A stretch of 64,000 nucleotides of DNA from Blastocatellia bacterium (GCA_019695185.1 JAIBAN010000039.1:1-64000), one strand, 5' to 3'; shown: positions 8,299-18,096, counted from the stretch's first letter. Made by a program: numbers and translations. Notes: generated by a model from the letters alone, not told the origin.

Positions 8299-8571
8299 CA
8301 GGTGTTTTTTTCGGACTCTTTCCCAAACTCCGGCAGTTTCCATGCCCAGGGCTGTTGGTTGGTCATTTCCGGATTCGAGCGTATTGAGGAATTGGAAAAA
8401 AGTACACGTTTCCCACCCTCTTTGATCACAAACGTCACTCAAACCGGGTTGGTTACACCGGAAACCGGTTTTTTTTCAGTAAAACTGCTGTTGTTCCCGT
8501 TCCGGCTTGACTTTCCCGACCAAGCTTGGCTACAAATCGCGCTTCTAAAATTTTTAACACACAAAGGTTTT

Positions 8572-8650
<79 letters not shown>

Positions 8651-8753
8651 CAAACCACAACAGTTTCAAGTTCCAAAGTTTCACGTTCAAATATCCTTGC
8701 CATTCAAGGAAGGCCGTCAGAAACCTCAGATTTGAAGCCTGAAACGTGAATGT

Positions 8754-9437
8754 ATGCCCCTCTCTGCACTCTTTCTCGTTGGCATAAAGCAAAAAATCAC
8801 CGCCTGGATTACAGCCATGACAACCTGGCTGCTCAGCTTTGGCATTTTTGGCATTTTTGCGGTCACCCTGCTGGATGGAGCCGCCGTGCCGACTGCCGGA
8901 GCCTGTGATGCCGCCCTGGTGCTGTTTGCCATGAACAGCCCGGAAAAATGGTGGATTTTTGCTGTGGCTGCCGCTGTTGGCTCAACGATTGGGAGTCTCA
9001 TGCTGTACTCGATGGTACAGCGGGCCGGAGAGCGGTTTCTGGCTAAAATCAAGCCGGAAAAACGCCAGCGAATTGAAAATCTGTTGGGTCGGTTTGATGT
9101 ATTGACGTTGATTGTCGCCTCGCTTTTGCCTCCCCCATTCCCGTTCAAACCGTTTATTATCTGCGCCAGCGCCCTCAAAATCCAGAAATTGCGTTTTACC
9201 ATCGGGTTGATGATTGGCCGCACGCTGCGCTACGGGATTTTTTCGTATCTGGCAATGCGCTATGGACCGGCAGCCACTGAAATCATCAAACACAACAGCC
9301 TTTGGGTTTTTGCAGGTGCAGGCGTCCTGGCCATTGTCATTTGGCTGGTCCAGCGGAATGCAACTTCCAAAAAGGAGTTGCCCGTAGTGGAGTCTTTGCA
9401 ACCTGAAACCGGTTCTGAATTGAGAGTCGAAGGTTAA
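8754..9437 (+). CDS. DedA/VTT-domain membrane protein
   Basis: The protein is 227 residues from the first ATG; an ATG at 8817 would remove 21 residues and neither has a good ribosome-binding site. Several hydrophobic segments are seen, including a re-entrant-loop-like stretch with LLDGAAVPTAG early in the domain and LPPPFPFKPFIICAS later, which fits the two re-entrant loops of the DedA/VTT (SNARE-associated) family. Members of this family translocate or scramble lipids such as undecaprenyl phosphate and support membrane homeostasis. The substrate here is unknown. It stands alone after tRNA-Pro. Confidence 0.75.
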   Translation: MPLSALFLVGIKQKITAWITAMTTWLLSFGIFGIFAVTLLDGAAVPTAGACDAALVLFAMNSPEKWWIFAVAAAVGSTIGSLMLYSMVQRAGERFLAKIKPEKRQRIENLLGRFDVLTLIVASLLPPPFPFKPFIICASALKIQKLRFTIGLMIGRTLRYGIFSYLAMRYGPAATEIIKHNSLWVFAGAGVLAIVIWLVQRNATSKKELPVVESLQPETGSELRVEG

Positions 9438-9612
9438 AAGTTCGCCCTGGTGCAGCCGAACCCTGGTTCGTGTTCGCTCTTTCTTATTTGCACTTTTACT
9501 TTTTTCCTGCGCAACACGTCTGACCTATCTTGGTTGTCTGCCCCGGACTGATCTTCCCGCCTCGGCTCTCCGTTCTTATTTTCATTCCATCCCAACGGAG
9601 ATACACATTTTT

Positions 9613-10539
9613 ATGCCGAAGAAAATTGGCGTGATGGTCGGACGCGAACGTTCCTTCCCTGATGCGTTTATTGCTGAAGTCAACTCCCGCAACGAGGATA
9701 TCGTGGCGGAATATGCCCTTTTGGGCGGAACGATTGCGGCTGCCCCAAGCGAATACGATGTCATTATTGACCGGATTTCGCACGAAGTACCCTACTACCA
9801 GGCCCACCTCAAACATGCCGCGCTGAATGGTACCGTGGTCATCAACAGCCCGTTCTGGAAACTGGCGGATGACAAGTTTTTTGGCACGGCCCTGGCGGAT
9901 AAACTCGGAGTGGCCGTCCCCAAAACGGTTGCGCTGCCCTCCCATTCCTATATTGACGACATTACGGGCGACAGTCTTTCCAACCTGAAATTCCCGATAG
10001 ATTGGGAGTCCATTCTGGATTACACCGGCCTGCCGGCTTATCTCAAACCACATTGGGGCGGTGGTTGGAAACATATTTACAAGGTCAATTCCCTGCCCGA
10101 ACTCTGGCATGCCTACAATCAGACCAGTACGCTCTGCATGATTTTGCAGGAATCCATCGAATGGGAACAATACGTTCGTTGCATTTGCATCGGCAAAACC
10201 CACGTTCTGATTACCAACTGGGATCCGCGCCGCCCCCACCATCTGCGCTACGATGCCAGCAAGCCGCTGCCACTTGAACCGGAACTGGAAGCCCGCGTCC
10301 GGAAAGACGTGGTAACCCTCTGCACCGCCCTCGGTTATGAGATGAACACGGTGGAATTTGCCGTCCGCGACGGAATTCCCTATGCCATTGACTTTATGAA
10401 CACGGCCCCGGACTTCGCCAAGGAATCCATCGGCGATGTCTATTTCGAATGGGTCATCAATACGATGGCTGATTACGCCATGGAATGCGCCCGCGAAGCC
10501 CCGAAAAAAGTTACCTACCGGTGGGATGCCCTTCTGTAG
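9613..10539 (+). CDS. ATP-grasp ligase, RimK-like
   Basis: The 308-residue protein shows an ATP-grasp pattern. An N-terminal Rossmann-like part covers about 1-100, and KPHWGGGWKHIYKV (about 150-163) has the nucleotide-binding Lys and Gly-rich loop. LQESIEWEQYVRC supplies adenine-side contacts, and VEFAVRDGIPYAIDFMN (about 245-262) has the E-x-D-x-N metal-ligand pattern. Such enzymes join a carboxylate to an amine or thiol using ATP. The substrate is not visible. The TAG stop runs straight into a heptamer array, and the isocitrate dehydrogenase-like gene follows 172 nt on. Confidence 0.8.
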   Translation: MPKKIGVMVGRERSFPDAFIAEVNSRNEDIVAEYALLGGTIAAAPSEYDVIIDRISHEVPYYQAHLKHAALNGTVVINSPFWKLADDKFFGTALADKLGVAVPKTVALPSHSYIDDITGDSLSNLKFPIDWESILDYTGLPAYLKPHWGGGWKHIYKVNSLPELWHAYNQTSTLCMILQESIEWEQYVRCICIGKTHVLITNWDPRRPHHLRYDASKPLPLEPELEARVRKDVVTLCTALGYEMNTVEFAVRDGIPYAIDFMNTAPDFAKESIGDVYFEWVINTMADYAMECAREAPKKVTYRWDALL

Positions 10540-10567
10540 GACTGAGGACTGAGGACTGAGGACTGAG
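10538..10567. repeat. GGACTGA array overlapping a stop codon
   Basis: About four copies of the 7-bp unit begin inside the TAG stop codon of the ATP-grasp gene. The block is a perfect 30-bp inverted repeat of 10673-10702, so the intercistronic RNA can form a stem of up to 30 bp with a loop of about 105 nt. Confidence 0.95.
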
Positions 10568-10672
10568 TTTTGCTTGTTTCAATTGCAGGGTTTCTCCAAA
10601 AATCCGATTTCTGAACAGTTGTCACATTGAAGCTCAGTTCCCGTCCTTCAGTTCTCCGTCCTGGAATATATC

Positions 10673-10702
10673 CTCAGTCCTCAGTCCTCAGTCCTCAGTC
10701 CT
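10673..10702. repeat. TCAGTCC array before the dehydrogenase gene
   Basis: About four tandem copies end 9 nt before the start codon of the isocitrate dehydrogenase-like gene and are the exact inverse complement of 10538-10567. A degenerate stretch with the same flavour (TTCAGTTCTCCGTCC) precedes it at 10633-10662. The array occupies the place where a ribosome-binding site would be expected. Confidence 0.95.
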
Positions 10703-10711
10703 GAAAAAGAT

Positions 10712-11740
10712 ATGAAACATACAGTTACCTTGATTCCCGGCGACGGGATTGGCCCTGAAGTAACCGCTGCGACGGTGCGTGTGATTGCCGCTGCCGGTGT
10801 TGATATCAATTGGGAACGGTACCCGGCAGGTGCCGAAGCCCTGGGCGAATATGGAACTCCGCTTCCGGAAAGCCTGATGACCTCCATCAAGCGCAACCGG
10901 GTGGCCCTCAAAGGACCGGTCACAACTCCGGTGGGAACCGGTTTTACCAGCGTCAACGTGGGGTTGCGGAAGGCATTGGACCTGTACGCCAACCTCCGTC
11001 CGGTCAAATCCATTCCCGGTATCAAATCCCGCTTTGAAAACGTGGATTTGGTGGTGGTGCGCGAAAACACCGAAGACCTGTACTCCGGCCTGGAACACGT
11101 GGTGGTGCCGGGTGTCGTCGAAAGCCTCAAAATCATTACCGAAACGGCTTCCACCCGAATTGCCCGCTTTGCCTGCGACTATGCCCGCAAGCATAAACGG
11201 AAAAAGGTCACGGCGGTCCACAAAGCCAATATCATGAAGCTTTCGGACGGCCTCTTTCTGGATTGTTTCCGCAAAGTCAGCCAGCATTATCCGGAAATTG
11301 CCCCCGAAGACAAAATCGTGGATAACATGTGTATGCAGCTTGTCATGTATCCGGAAAAATATGACGTGTTGTTGATGGAAAACCTCTACGGAGACATCCT
11401 GTCTGACCTTTGTACCGGACTGGTGGGCGGCCTGGGTTTGGTGCCGGGAGCCAACCTGGGTGACAATATCGCCGTTTTTGAAGCCGTTCACGGCAGCGCT
11501 CCGGATATTGCCGGGCAAGGGAAAGCCAACCCCACCGCTTTGATTATGTGTGCGGTGATGATGCTCAACCATCTGGGTGAAACCGATGCGGCTGACCGGA
11601 TTGAAAAGACCCTTTTTGCGGTTTTGGCGGAGGGCAAATATTTGACTTCAGACCTTGGCGGTCATGCCAGTACGGCCCAGTATACGGAAGCCATTGCCAG
11701 CCGGTTGGAAGCCGAACGTGAGGCAGAGGAAGCAAAATAA
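10712..11740 (+). CDS. NAD-type isocitrate/isopropylmalate dehydrogenase
   Basis: The 342-residue protein has the family start LIPGDGIGPEV, the substrate motif VVRENTEDLYSGLEH, the KANIMK motif with catalytic Lys, and the metal-ligand segment LLMENLYGDILSDLCTG, followed by GSAPDIAGQGKANP. The ENTEDLYSGLEH form matches NAD-dependent isocitrate dehydrogenase rather than LeuB, so it probably makes 2-oxoglutarate in the TCA cycle; homoisocitrate or tartrate dehydrogenase activity is less likely. The length is normal. The upstream 40 nt lack a clear Shine-Dalgarno motif because a heptamer array fills the space. Confidence 0.88.
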   Translation: MKHTVTLIPGDGIGPEVTAATVRVIAAAGVDINWERYPAGAEALGEYGTPLPESLMTSIKRNRVALKGPVTTPVGTGFTSVNVGLRKALDLYANLRPVKSIPGIKSRFENVDLVVVRENTEDLYSGLEHVVVPGVVESLKIITETASTRIARFACDYARKHKRKKVTAVHKANIMKLSDGLFLDCFRKVSQHYPEIAPEDKIVDNMCMQLVMYPEKYDVLLMENLYGDILSDLCTGLVGGLGLVPGANLGDNIAVFEAVHGSAPDIAGQGKANPTALIMCAVMMLNHLGETDAADRIEKTLFAVLAEGKYLTSDLGGHASTAQYTEAIASRLEAEREAEEAK

Positions 11741-11741
11741 A

Positions 11742-11825
11742 GGTTTCGGGTTTCGGGTTTCGGATTTTTTGAAGGTTGGAGGTTACCCGTTCTCCAACTC
11801 GCCATTGTTCGAAAATCCGAAACCC
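11742..11825. terminator. GGTTTCG repeats forming a nested hairpin
   Basis: Three GGTTTCG heptamers start 2 nt after the dehydrogenase stop. The segment 11755-11768 pairs perfectly over 14 bp with 11812-11825, and a 7-bp GTTGGAG/CTCCAAC stem is nested inside. It lies between convergent genes and could end transcription from both sides. This is the same array architecture with a different heptamer. Confidence 0.7.
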
Positions 11826-11830
11826 TGCTT

Positions 11831-12304
11831 TCAGACAGTATTCAAATACGCCAGAAACTCCTCTCCGTTGGTTCCCTCAGCGACACATCCTCCTGCATAT
11901 CCATCCCCGCCATACATGATTTTCCATCCTTCCCATTTCACTTGGGGAGAACGGGCAATGGCGACCAGCATTTCCGTTTCTTCGTAGCTGGTGGCAGGCA
12001 GAACATTGTCAACGGAAAGCTCATTGTCACAAACTTCTATCACACCATAGATATAACTATGGCGGGATTCCCACCAGCGGGCAGCTTCAAACTTTTCAAA
12101 GGTATATCGGTCGAGCAGACAAAGATGGCGCTTGCGCCACCGGCGGTTTGAAACGCCGAATTTGGCGTTGACGCGATAGGATTGAGGGTGGTGTTCCCCA
12201 ACCAGATTTATCAACGCCTCGGCAGAATCTTTGGAAAAACGGGCCCAAAAGTAATAATCCGGCCCTTGGCTTCGTTCTATGATAGCCCAGTGCCACTCAC
12301 GCAT
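11831..12304 (-). CDS. hypothetical protein
   Basis: A 157-residue soluble protein (from the ATG at 12304; the frame is open to a TTG at 12364) rich in Trp, Tyr and Arg, with no signal peptide or TM. I recognise no family. It looks like a compact single-domain protein (MREWHWAIIERS, later GWKIMYGGDGYAGG). The stop faces the dehydrogenase gene across a hairpin. It is about 90 nt downstream of a TPR gene on the same strand and may share its transcript. Confidence 0.65.
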   Translation of the reverse strand: MREWHWAIIERSQGPDYYFWARFSKDSAEALINLVGEHHPQSYRVNAKFGVSNRRWRKRHLCLLDRYTFEKFEAARWWESRHSYIYGVIEVCDNELSVDNVLPATSYEETEMLVAIARSPQVKWEGWKIMYGGDGYAGGCVAEGTNGEEFLAYLNTV

Positions 12305-12397
12305 GAGGTAACCTGTTTTACCTTTCAGCCTGGGATTCAAACTCGGTTTGGGAGAGGGGGGCAATGTGCAGCACTCCCAATCAGTTGTGCTGTGTTG

Positions 12398-13324
12398 TTA
12401 GCATAACTGGGCAAACAATTCCCCGTAAATGAATTCCAGCCCAAGCCGTTTGACCTGTTCCAGGGTCCGGTGTTGTAACTCCGGACAGGTGAGTTTTTGG
12501 GTGACGGCTTCAACCATTTCATCCAAATCGGACACCTCTTCCAATTGCCCGAATTCATCTTCCTGGAGTCGTTCAATTTCATCAAGAAGCTGGTTAAAGA
12601 GGGACAGCGCCTTGTCCTCCTGGCCATTCCAGGCATAACAGGCTGCCAGTTGCTCCTGACATTTGAAAGCCCTCCAGGCAGGCCATTCCAGAAACAGCCG
12701 TTCCCGGTCAACCTGTTCATACGCCTGCGCAGCCAGCTCCCAGGCTTCACTGTCAATAAACCTGGCCCAATCAAACGAACAATGGGCCACATAGAGTTGT
12801 GCCATCACAGAGGTGGAATTCCATTCCAGTGCCTGACGAAAAGAGGTCAGGGCTTTTTCCAAATAGTGAATCCGGTCTGATTCATGAGCTGGGTGATGGT
12901 AGTACAAAAGCCCCAGAGAGTAGGCGATTTCACTTTGTTGGGGAGCCAATTCCAGCGCTTTCCGGAAGAACGCCTCGGCTTCCCTGGCAATTTCAAGTCT
13001 TTCATCCATTTCAGGTGTCTGCCGGTCTTCAAACCATGTGAGGGCCGCAATTCCCCAGGAATGATAAACCCAGGGGTTCATGGGGTTGAGCTGAGAGGCA
13101 GCCTGATAAATTTTGTACAAATCAGACCAGCCGGTGGCAAATATTTCATGTTCAAGGCTGATGGCAAGCTCGCGCAGCCTTTCTTCGGCAGGCAATGGAA
13201 TTGAGGAAGTGGCGGCAAGAAACCGTTCCAGCTTGGCCTGAGTGATTGCAATCTCGCCCTTTCCAGCCAAATCTTTGACAGCTTTTTCAAACCAGGATTT
13301 TTGTTTTGGTGAGACCCCGCTCAT
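12398..13324 (-). CDS. TPR-repeat protein
   Basis: The 308-residue protein starts at the ATG with CGGAG upstream; the frame extends to 13474 but with no better start. Helical repeats of about 34 residues show TPR features: YHSWGIAAL, AFFRKALELAPQQSEIAYSLGLLYY, SFRQALEWNSTSVMAQLYVAHCSF and QEQLAACYAWNGQEDKALSLFNQLL. No signal peptide is visible, so it should act as a cytoplasmic protein-binding scaffold. The partner is unknown. Confidence 0.78.
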   Translation of the reverse strand: MSGVSPKQKSWFEKAVKDLAGKGEIAITQAKLERFLAATSSIPLPAEERLRELAISLEHEIFATGWSDLYKIYQAASQLNPMNPWVYHSWGIAALTWFEDRQTPEMDERLEIAREAEAFFRKALELAPQQSEIAYSLGLLYYHHPAHESDRIHYLEKALTSFRQALEWNSTSVMAQLYVAHCSFDWARFIDSEAWELAAQAYEQVDRERLFLEWPAWRAFKCQEQLAACYAWNGQEDKALSLFNQLLDEIERLQEDEFGQLEEVSDLDEMVEAVTQKLTCPELQHRTLEQVKRLGLEFIYGELFAQLC

Positions 13325-13530
13325 ATCTGACAATCTCCGTCTGATGAATCCACAAACCAAAATCAGGCGTTGAACCAAACCGTGCGGCTTTCCATCCGGC
13401 TGGGCTGTGCCCTTCGATGGAATCAATTTGAACGCTTTCGTTTGTGGATGATTCAGAGTGCGATTCACTCTCACTGGAAAAAGCGGGAAAAAAGGGGAAG
13501 TTGGTCTTTGAATTGGTCAGGAAAATTCAA

Positions 13531-13550
13531 GCCGGAGGGGGCACTCCGGC
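13531..13550 (-). terminator. possible terminator after methyltransferase gene
   Basis: GCCGGAG and CTCCGGC form a 7-bp stem with a 6-nt loop, about 95 nt past the stop of the minus-strand methyltransferase gene, followed on that strand by TTGAATTTTCC. The rest of the 13325-13643 gap (319 bp) holds no gene that I can support and includes the TPR gene's upstream region. Confidence 0.4.
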
Positions 13551-13643
13551 CATGACAGTGGAGGACCAGCAGGAAGTACGATGATGGCAGGCTGCCTCAA
13601 GCGGGTGTCTGGCCTGACTGCCGGAACACTAAAAGGCAGGTGG

Positions 13644-14681
13644 TTACTTGGCCCGGTTTCTGAACAAATAATGCGCCACCAGCCATTCATTGCCATCGTG
13701 ATAGCCCCACAACTCGGCGCAAGCCATGTAGAAAACCCTCCAATAGGCCCACCATTTGCGCTCCTGTCCGGCCCCGTAGGTCTGGGCAAAGAGAGGCAGG
13801 ATTTCGCTTTCATTCCGGTCCATGTTGGCCAGCCAGGCTTCGGCGGTTTGGGCGTAATGGTTCCCATTGACCGCCCATTGGTTTTCGATGACCAGATGAT
13901 TTTGGAAATAGAGCAGTAAATCAGCACTGGGCATGATGCCGCCGGTAAAGAAGTATCGGGCCATCCAATCGGTTTCGTCCCGTGCTTCAAAGGGATAGGC
14001 AAATTCCCGATGGGCAAAGATATGAACAAAAAGCTTTCCCTCCGGTTTGAGCCAACGACTGATGAGCTGCATCAGGTGCTCGTAATTTCGCATGTGTTCA
14101 AACATTTCAACCGACACCACCCGGTCAAACCTGGTTTCAATGTCAAACCGGTTGATGTCGCACGTGATGATTTCGAGATTGGGCAGTTCGCGGCGGCGGG
14201 CTTCACGGTCAATAAACTCTTTTTGGGTGTGCGAGTTGGAAACCCCGGTAATCCGGCTGTGAGGATATTTTTCCGCCATCCAGAGCGAGAGCGACCCCCA
14301 TCCGCAACCCAGTTCCAGAATGTGCTGACCATCGGCCAGTTGGGCGCGTTCGCAGGTTAAAGCAAGCATCTGTTCTTCGGCCTCGTCGAGCGTGGTAACG
14401 CCCGCAGGCCACAGCCCGCTGCTGTATTTCAGCCGTTTGCCCAGGCAAAGCTGATAAAACCGGGTGGGAACCTCGTAATGTTGCTCGTTGGCCGCTTTGG
14501 TTTCGATGGCTATCGGACTGCGGCGCAATTCGCCAATCGTTTCCAGCAAAGCCTGCCGTTGGCGCTCCACATCGCCTTTGTTTTCCAACCGGAGCCGTTC
14601 CGCCAGCAGGCGGCGAATGCCCATCCGAATCAGACTGTCGGGCAGGAGATTTTTTTCCAGAATTGAATCAATTGAAATCAT
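13644..14681 (-). CDS. CFA-synthase-like SAM-dependent methyltransferase
   Basis: The 345-residue protein has the SAM-binding motif [15 protein letters not shown], then [13 protein letters not shown] and [10 protein letters not shown] as in the cyclopropane-fatty-acid-synthase superfamily. It is shorter than a full CFA synthase and has a different C-terminus ([19 protein letters not shown]). It probably methylates an unsaturated acyl chain or another lipid. It overlaps the DUF1295 gene by 4 nt and ends the seven-gene lipid cluster. Compared with the CFA synthase at 15.9-17.3 kb it is a distant relative, so the two may act on different intermediates. Confidence 0.82.
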   Translation of the reverse strand: MISIDSILEKNLLPDSLIRMGIRRLLAERLRLENKGDVERQRQALLETIGELRRSPIAIETKAANEQHYEVPTRFYQLCLGKRLKYSSGLWPAGVTTLDEAEEQMLALTCERAQLADGQHILELGCGWGSLSLWMAEKYPHSRITGVSNSHTQKEFIDREARRRELPNLEIITCDINRFDIETRFDRVVSVEMFEHMRNYEHLMQLISRWLKPEGKLFVHIFAHREFAYPFEARDETDWMARYFFTGGIMPSADLLLYFQNHLVIENQWAVNGNHYAQTAEAWLANMDRNESEILPLFAQTYGAGQERKWWAYWRVFYMACAELWGYHDGNEWLVAHYLFRNRAK

Positions 14682-15466
14682 ACGTTTTTGGGAAACCAGG
14701 GAACAAAGGCGCTGGTCCGGCGCTGATAGGCCCGATAGGCCTCCCCTTTGGTCTTCACGGCATGTGCCTCAAGCGCCGGAATGCCCGTGACTTTGAGCAG
14801 CAAATAAAGCATCTGGGCCGGACAATAAAAGGAAACCCAGCCGTAAGGAGAACCGAGCGCAAAGGTAAAAAAAGAAACCCAAATCAGCCATTCAAAAAAA
14901 TAGTTGGGATGCCGGGAATATCGCCACAACCCAATTTCACAGATTTTCCCCCGGTTTTCCGGATGTGCCTTAAACCGGCTCAACTGCGCATCAGCCAGCG
15001 TTTCTCCTGCCAGGGCCACCACCCAGAGGCCGACTGCCAGCCACTCTATCCAGTGGATGGCGGGAAACGGGTTACGGCTGGCGAGGAGAAAAGGAACGCT
15101 CAAAAACACCAAAATCACACCTTGAAAAAGAAAAAAGAGCAGCATTTTGCGGTCGGCGGCAGCACCCCATTCTTCTTTAAGAGCATGATAGCGGGCATCC
15201 TCCACCGGATGCAGGGCCTTTACCCGAATAAACAAATAGCCGCCCAAGCGAAGACTCCAGAGCACGGCCATCAGGGCAATGAGGGCTTTTCGCAAGGGAA
15301 AACCGGGAGCATAGAGGGCATACAGAACCGCCACAGGGGAAAATCCCCAGGACCATGCCACATCCACAATACCGGCATTTTTCAGGTGAATGCTGTAGAG
15401 CCAGACCATCACCATCATGAGCGAAATCAGTCCGAGCGCCGTTCCCATGAGCATCCAAAAGTCCAT
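14678..15466 (-). CDS. DUF1295 membrane protein
   Basis: A 262-residue polytopic membrane protein starting at the ATG with AGAGGAA upstream. Several TM helices precede the C-terminal signature [20 protein letters not shown], typical of DUF1295 and the steroid 5-alpha-reductase/ICMT-like superfamily, where this Arg-His-Pro-Asn-Tyr stretch binds the nicotinamide or SAM cofactor. It should reduce or methylate a lipid in the membrane. DUF1295 genes are often found with CFA-synthase genes, as here. The exact reaction is unknown. Confidence 0.85.
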   Translation of the reverse strand: MDFWMLMGTALGLISLMMVMVWLYSIHLKNAGIVDVAWSWGFSPVAVLYALYAPGFPLRKALIALMAVLWSLRLGGYLFIRVKALHPVEDARYHALKEEWGAAADRKMLLFFLFQGVILVFLSVPFLLASRNPFPAIHWIEWLAVGLWVVALAGETLADAQLSRFKAHPENRGKICEIGLWRYSRHPNYFFEWLIWVSFFTFALGSPYGWVSFYCPAQMLYLLLKVTGIPALEAHAVKTKGEAYRAYQRRTSAFVPWFPKNV

Positions 15467-15508
15467 TCGGGGTTCCTCTTTTTTCACCACACTCTGTGGT
15501 GAAGAAAA

Positions 15509-15841
15509 TTACTTTTTCCGTAACAGCACCGCTTCCAGCCGGGCATCCGCTGGAACCCGAAAAAGCTGGACCAGCATGTAGGTGGCCATGGCAATGTTTC
15601 CCAACAGCATAATGGCCAAAAACCAGACAATCCGGGCCACGGTTGAAGTTTCCTTGTAGGCCAGCCACAGGTAAAAAGTGAAAAAACCAAAATAGGTGTC
15701 AAACAAGGTGGCGATAAACCAGGGATGCAAAACGACGGACCGGGGTGTTTCCCACAGTGCCACCAGGGAACTGGCCCAGCTTGTAACCGCGAGCATGGAA
15801 ACCAATATCACCAGGAACACAATGCGCAGAAACCAAATCAT
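15509..15841 (-). CDS. small membrane protein, DUF1475-like
   Basis: A 110-residue protein from the ATG preceded by AAAGGTGG. Three hydrophobic segments are seen (FLRIVFLVILVSMLAVTSWA, the DTYFGFFTFYLWLA region, and VWFLAIMLLGNIAMATYMLV). I think it belongs to the DUF1475 family, but only with moderate confidence. It lies between the CFA synthase and DUF1295 genes on the same strand and should work in the lipid cluster, perhaps as a membrane partner of one enzyme. Confidence 0.7.
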   Translation of the reverse strand: MIWFLRIVFLVILVSMLAVTSWASSLVALWETPRSVVLHPWFIATLFDTYFGFFTFYLWLAYKETSTVARIVWFLAIMLLGNIAMATYMLVQLFRVPADARLEAVLLRKK

Positions 15842-15860
15842 AGAAACCACCTTTGGGGGA

Positions 15861-15963
15861 ATTTGCGATTTGCCATTTGCGATTTGCCATTTGCCATTGC
15901 TTCCAAATCAGAATTCCGGTTTTTTTCCGATAATCGCAAATGGAAAATGGCAAATCGCAAATG
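15861..15963. repeat. inverted pair of ATTTGC heptamer arrays
   Basis: GATTTGC and CATTTGC units alternate at 15861-15900, and the inverse units (GCAAATG, GAAAATG, GCAAATC, GCAAATG) lie at 15933-15963. On the minus strand the second block begins 2 nt after the CFA synthase stop and the first ends 20 nt before the next start codon. The intercistronic RNA can form a long hairpin. The arrangement is the same as that of the GGACTGA arrays, with another sequence. Confidence 0.9.
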
Positions 15964-15964
15964 T

Positions 15965-17278
15965 TTAAGGCTCAGTCAAACTGGTGTTGTTGGGTCCGGT
16001 ATACACGGCCTGCACCACACTGATATTCCGAGTGGCAAAAGCAGCCTCACAATAGCTCAGGTAATAGTTCCAGGTGCGGACAAAGGCTTCGTCAAAGCCC
16101 AATTCCCTGACCTGCTCCAGATTCCGGTTAAAAGCTTCACGCCACAGCCGTAGCGTGCGGGCGTAACACAGGCCCATGTCCTGCAATTCAAACAAACTGA
16201 GGTTGCCGGTCCGATTGATGGCCTGGTTGATGCGTCCGATGGAGGGCAACAACGAACCGGGAAAAATATGTTTTTGAATCCAGTCCACGTTTTTGCGCAG
16301 CAGGTCATAGCGCGAATCGGGGCAGGTAATCATCTGCAACCCAACCAGCCCGTTGGGTTTGAGCACTTCCCAGCATTTCCGGAAATAGGTTTCGAAATAG
16401 GCTTCTCCGACGGCTTCAATCATCTCGATTGAAACAATCTTGTCGAACCGGCCTGTGATGTGCCGGTAATCCTCCAACCGGATTTCAATCAGGTGAGCAA
16501 GCCCTTCGCGTTCAATTTTTTGTTTGGCAAAAGCAAACTGGGCTTCGGAAATCGTAACGGTTGTGATTTTACAGCCGTAATTTTTCGCTGCGTAACATGA
16601 AAAGCCGCCCCAACCGCTTCCGATTTCCAGCACATGGTCAGACGGACCCAACCGCAGCTTGCGGCACAGGGCGTCGTATTTGGCAAGCTGGGCGGCTTCC
16701 AGGCTTTGCTCCGGATGGGAAAACAAGGCACAGGAATAGGTCATCGTCCGGTCCAGAAACAGGCTGTAAAAATCATTGCCCAGGTCATAATGCTCCTGAA
16801 TGTTGCGCCGACTGGTTTGCAAACTATTGGGACGGAGCACATGTCTGAGCCGGTTGTAAAAACTGAGCAGATTTGCCCAGCGGTTTTTATTTCTGGCACC
16901 GGAAATCACGGCTGACTGTTCCACGTTGGCAATGGCCCAGGCAATCACCTCGGTTACGTCCGGCGTATCCCAATCGCCGGCGGTGAACGCCTCGCCAAAC
17001 CCAATATCGCCGAATAATACACATTTCCGAAAAAAATCAGCCTTGCGAATCCGAATATGTGCGGCAGGTCTGGCCCCCGCTGTGCCAATTACCTGCGAAC
17101 CCCCTTCAGGAAAATCCAAGTGGAGTGAACCTGCGGTCATGGAGGAAAGCGTGGACATTACAATTTTTCGATAGAAACGCTCCACCAGCGAGGGTTTTCC
17201 GGTTTCCGTGAAAATCCCGGTCCCTTCCTGGTCGGTCTGGTGTTCTTCCAAAACTGGCTGATTGAAATGAGCTGTCAT
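15965..17278 (-). CDS. cfa: cyclopropane-fatty-acyl-phospholipid synthase
   Basis: At 437 residues the length is typical. Seen in order: an N-terminal lipid-associated domain, the EHYDLGNDFYSLFLD motif, MTYSCALF, the SAM-binding VLEIGSGWGGFSCYAA, IVSIEMIEAVGEAYF and the C-terminal FVRTWNYYLSYCEAAF. The enzyme adds a methylene from SAM across a cis double bond of membrane phospholipid acyl chains. The ATG overlaps the DUF1365 stop by 4 nt, so the two are translationally coupled. In related clusters CFA-like proteins make methyl-branched or furan fatty-acid precursors, so the product need not be a plain cyclopropane. Confidence 0.92.
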   Translation of the reverse strand: MTAHFNQPVLEEHQTDQEGTGIFTETGKPSLVERFYRKIVMSTLSSMTAGSLHLDFPEGGSQVIGTAGARPAAHIRIRKADFFRKCVLFGDIGFGEAFTAGDWDTPDVTEVIAWAIANVEQSAVISGARNKNRWANLLSFYNRLRHVLRPNSLQTSRRNIQEHYDLGNDFYSLFLDRTMTYSCALFSHPEQSLEAAQLAKYDALCRKLRLGPSDHVLEIGSGWGGFSCYAAKNYGCKITTVTISEAQFAFAKQKIEREGLAHLIEIRLEDYRHITGRFDKIVSIEMIEAVGEAYFETYFRKCWEVLKPNGLVGLQMITCPDSRYDLLRKNVDWIQKHIFPGSLLPSIGRINQAINRTGNLSLFELQDMGLCYARTLRLWREAFNRNLEQVRELGFDEAFVRTWNYYLSYCEAAFATRNISVVQAVYTGPNNTSLTEP

Positions 17279-18096
17279 GTTTGGTCTCCGGCGATGGAAG
17301 GATGGGGGTGAATCACTTCCCGTTGTAATGAGGGATTGTCGGCTTTGCGATGAAAAGGAATCTTTTTAAGATACAGCCACAGCGCCTGCCAGTGAATGCG
17401 CGCCATGACCAGCAAGGTTGCCAAGGGGGATTTCAAGCTATAAAGCAAAAGGCTGGCGTCACTCAAGTCACGCCTTCGGCCCGTCAGCGAAGCCGTCAGT
17501 GTGCGGTTCGCCCCTTCATAGTCGTCAATAAAAACCGTCAGTGTTTCTTCCGGAACCCGCAGCCGGAAATCAAATTCCACCTCCAGCCCGGAAAAAGGCG
17601 AAACATAGAAAAATTTGGGAGCCCGCAGGCGAAAAACCGAGGACGACAGCTTTCCATCCTCCATTTTTTTCCGGGGAATCAAAAAGGGTTTGGTTTCCTG
17701 GAACGTGTTGTTGACCTCCGCCACGGCACAGAGCGGGGTTCCCTGGGCATCGAAACAAAAGAAAAAGCTGACCGGATTAAAGACATACCCAAACAACCGG
17801 GGCAACGTCAGCAAAGTGACCCGTCCCAGTTCGGCGGTAACGCCTTTTTCGGACAGATACTGCCGCAACGATTCTTTCATGGAATTTCCGGCAAAAGCCG
17901 GATGGTCGTGGTTCCACAGTGAAAAAAGGCTGGGCCGGTTGCACCCAAACAGTTTTAACCGGTGGGAAAGCTGTTCCACCTCGTCCAAATCCAGATAGAA
18001 CATAAACAGCCGATAGGTAAACCGGTGCCGGACGGGATGCAGCCGACTATGGCGCACCACACATTCATACAGGCACGATGACTGGTTCAGTTCCAT
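17275..18096 (-). CDS. DUF1365 protein
   Basis: A 273-residue protein with the DUF1365 signatures: CVVRHSRLHPVRHRFTY at the start, RVTLLTLPRLFGYVFNPVSF in the middle (FNPVSFFF is diagnostic) and AEVNNTF. No catalytic activity is established for this family, but it nearly always sits next to an FAD oxidoreductase and a CFA-like methyltransferase, as here. It overlaps the FAD gene by 10 nt and the CFA gene by 4 nt, which indicates tight coupling. It probably assists acyl-chain modification. Confidence 0.9.
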   Translation of the reverse strand: MELNQSSCLYECVVRHSRLHPVRHRFTYRLFMFYLDLDEVEQLSHRLKLFGCNRPSLFSLWNHDHPAFAGNSMKESLRQYLSEKGVTAELGRVTLLTLPRLFGYVFNPVSFFFCFDAQGTPLCAVAEVNNTFQETKPFLIPRKKMEDGKLSSSVFRLRAPKFFYVSPFSGLEVEFDFRLRVPEETLTVFIDDYEGANRTLTASLTGRRRDLSDASLLLYSLKSPLATLLVMARIHWQALWLYLKKIPFHRKADNPSLQREVIHPHPSIAGDQT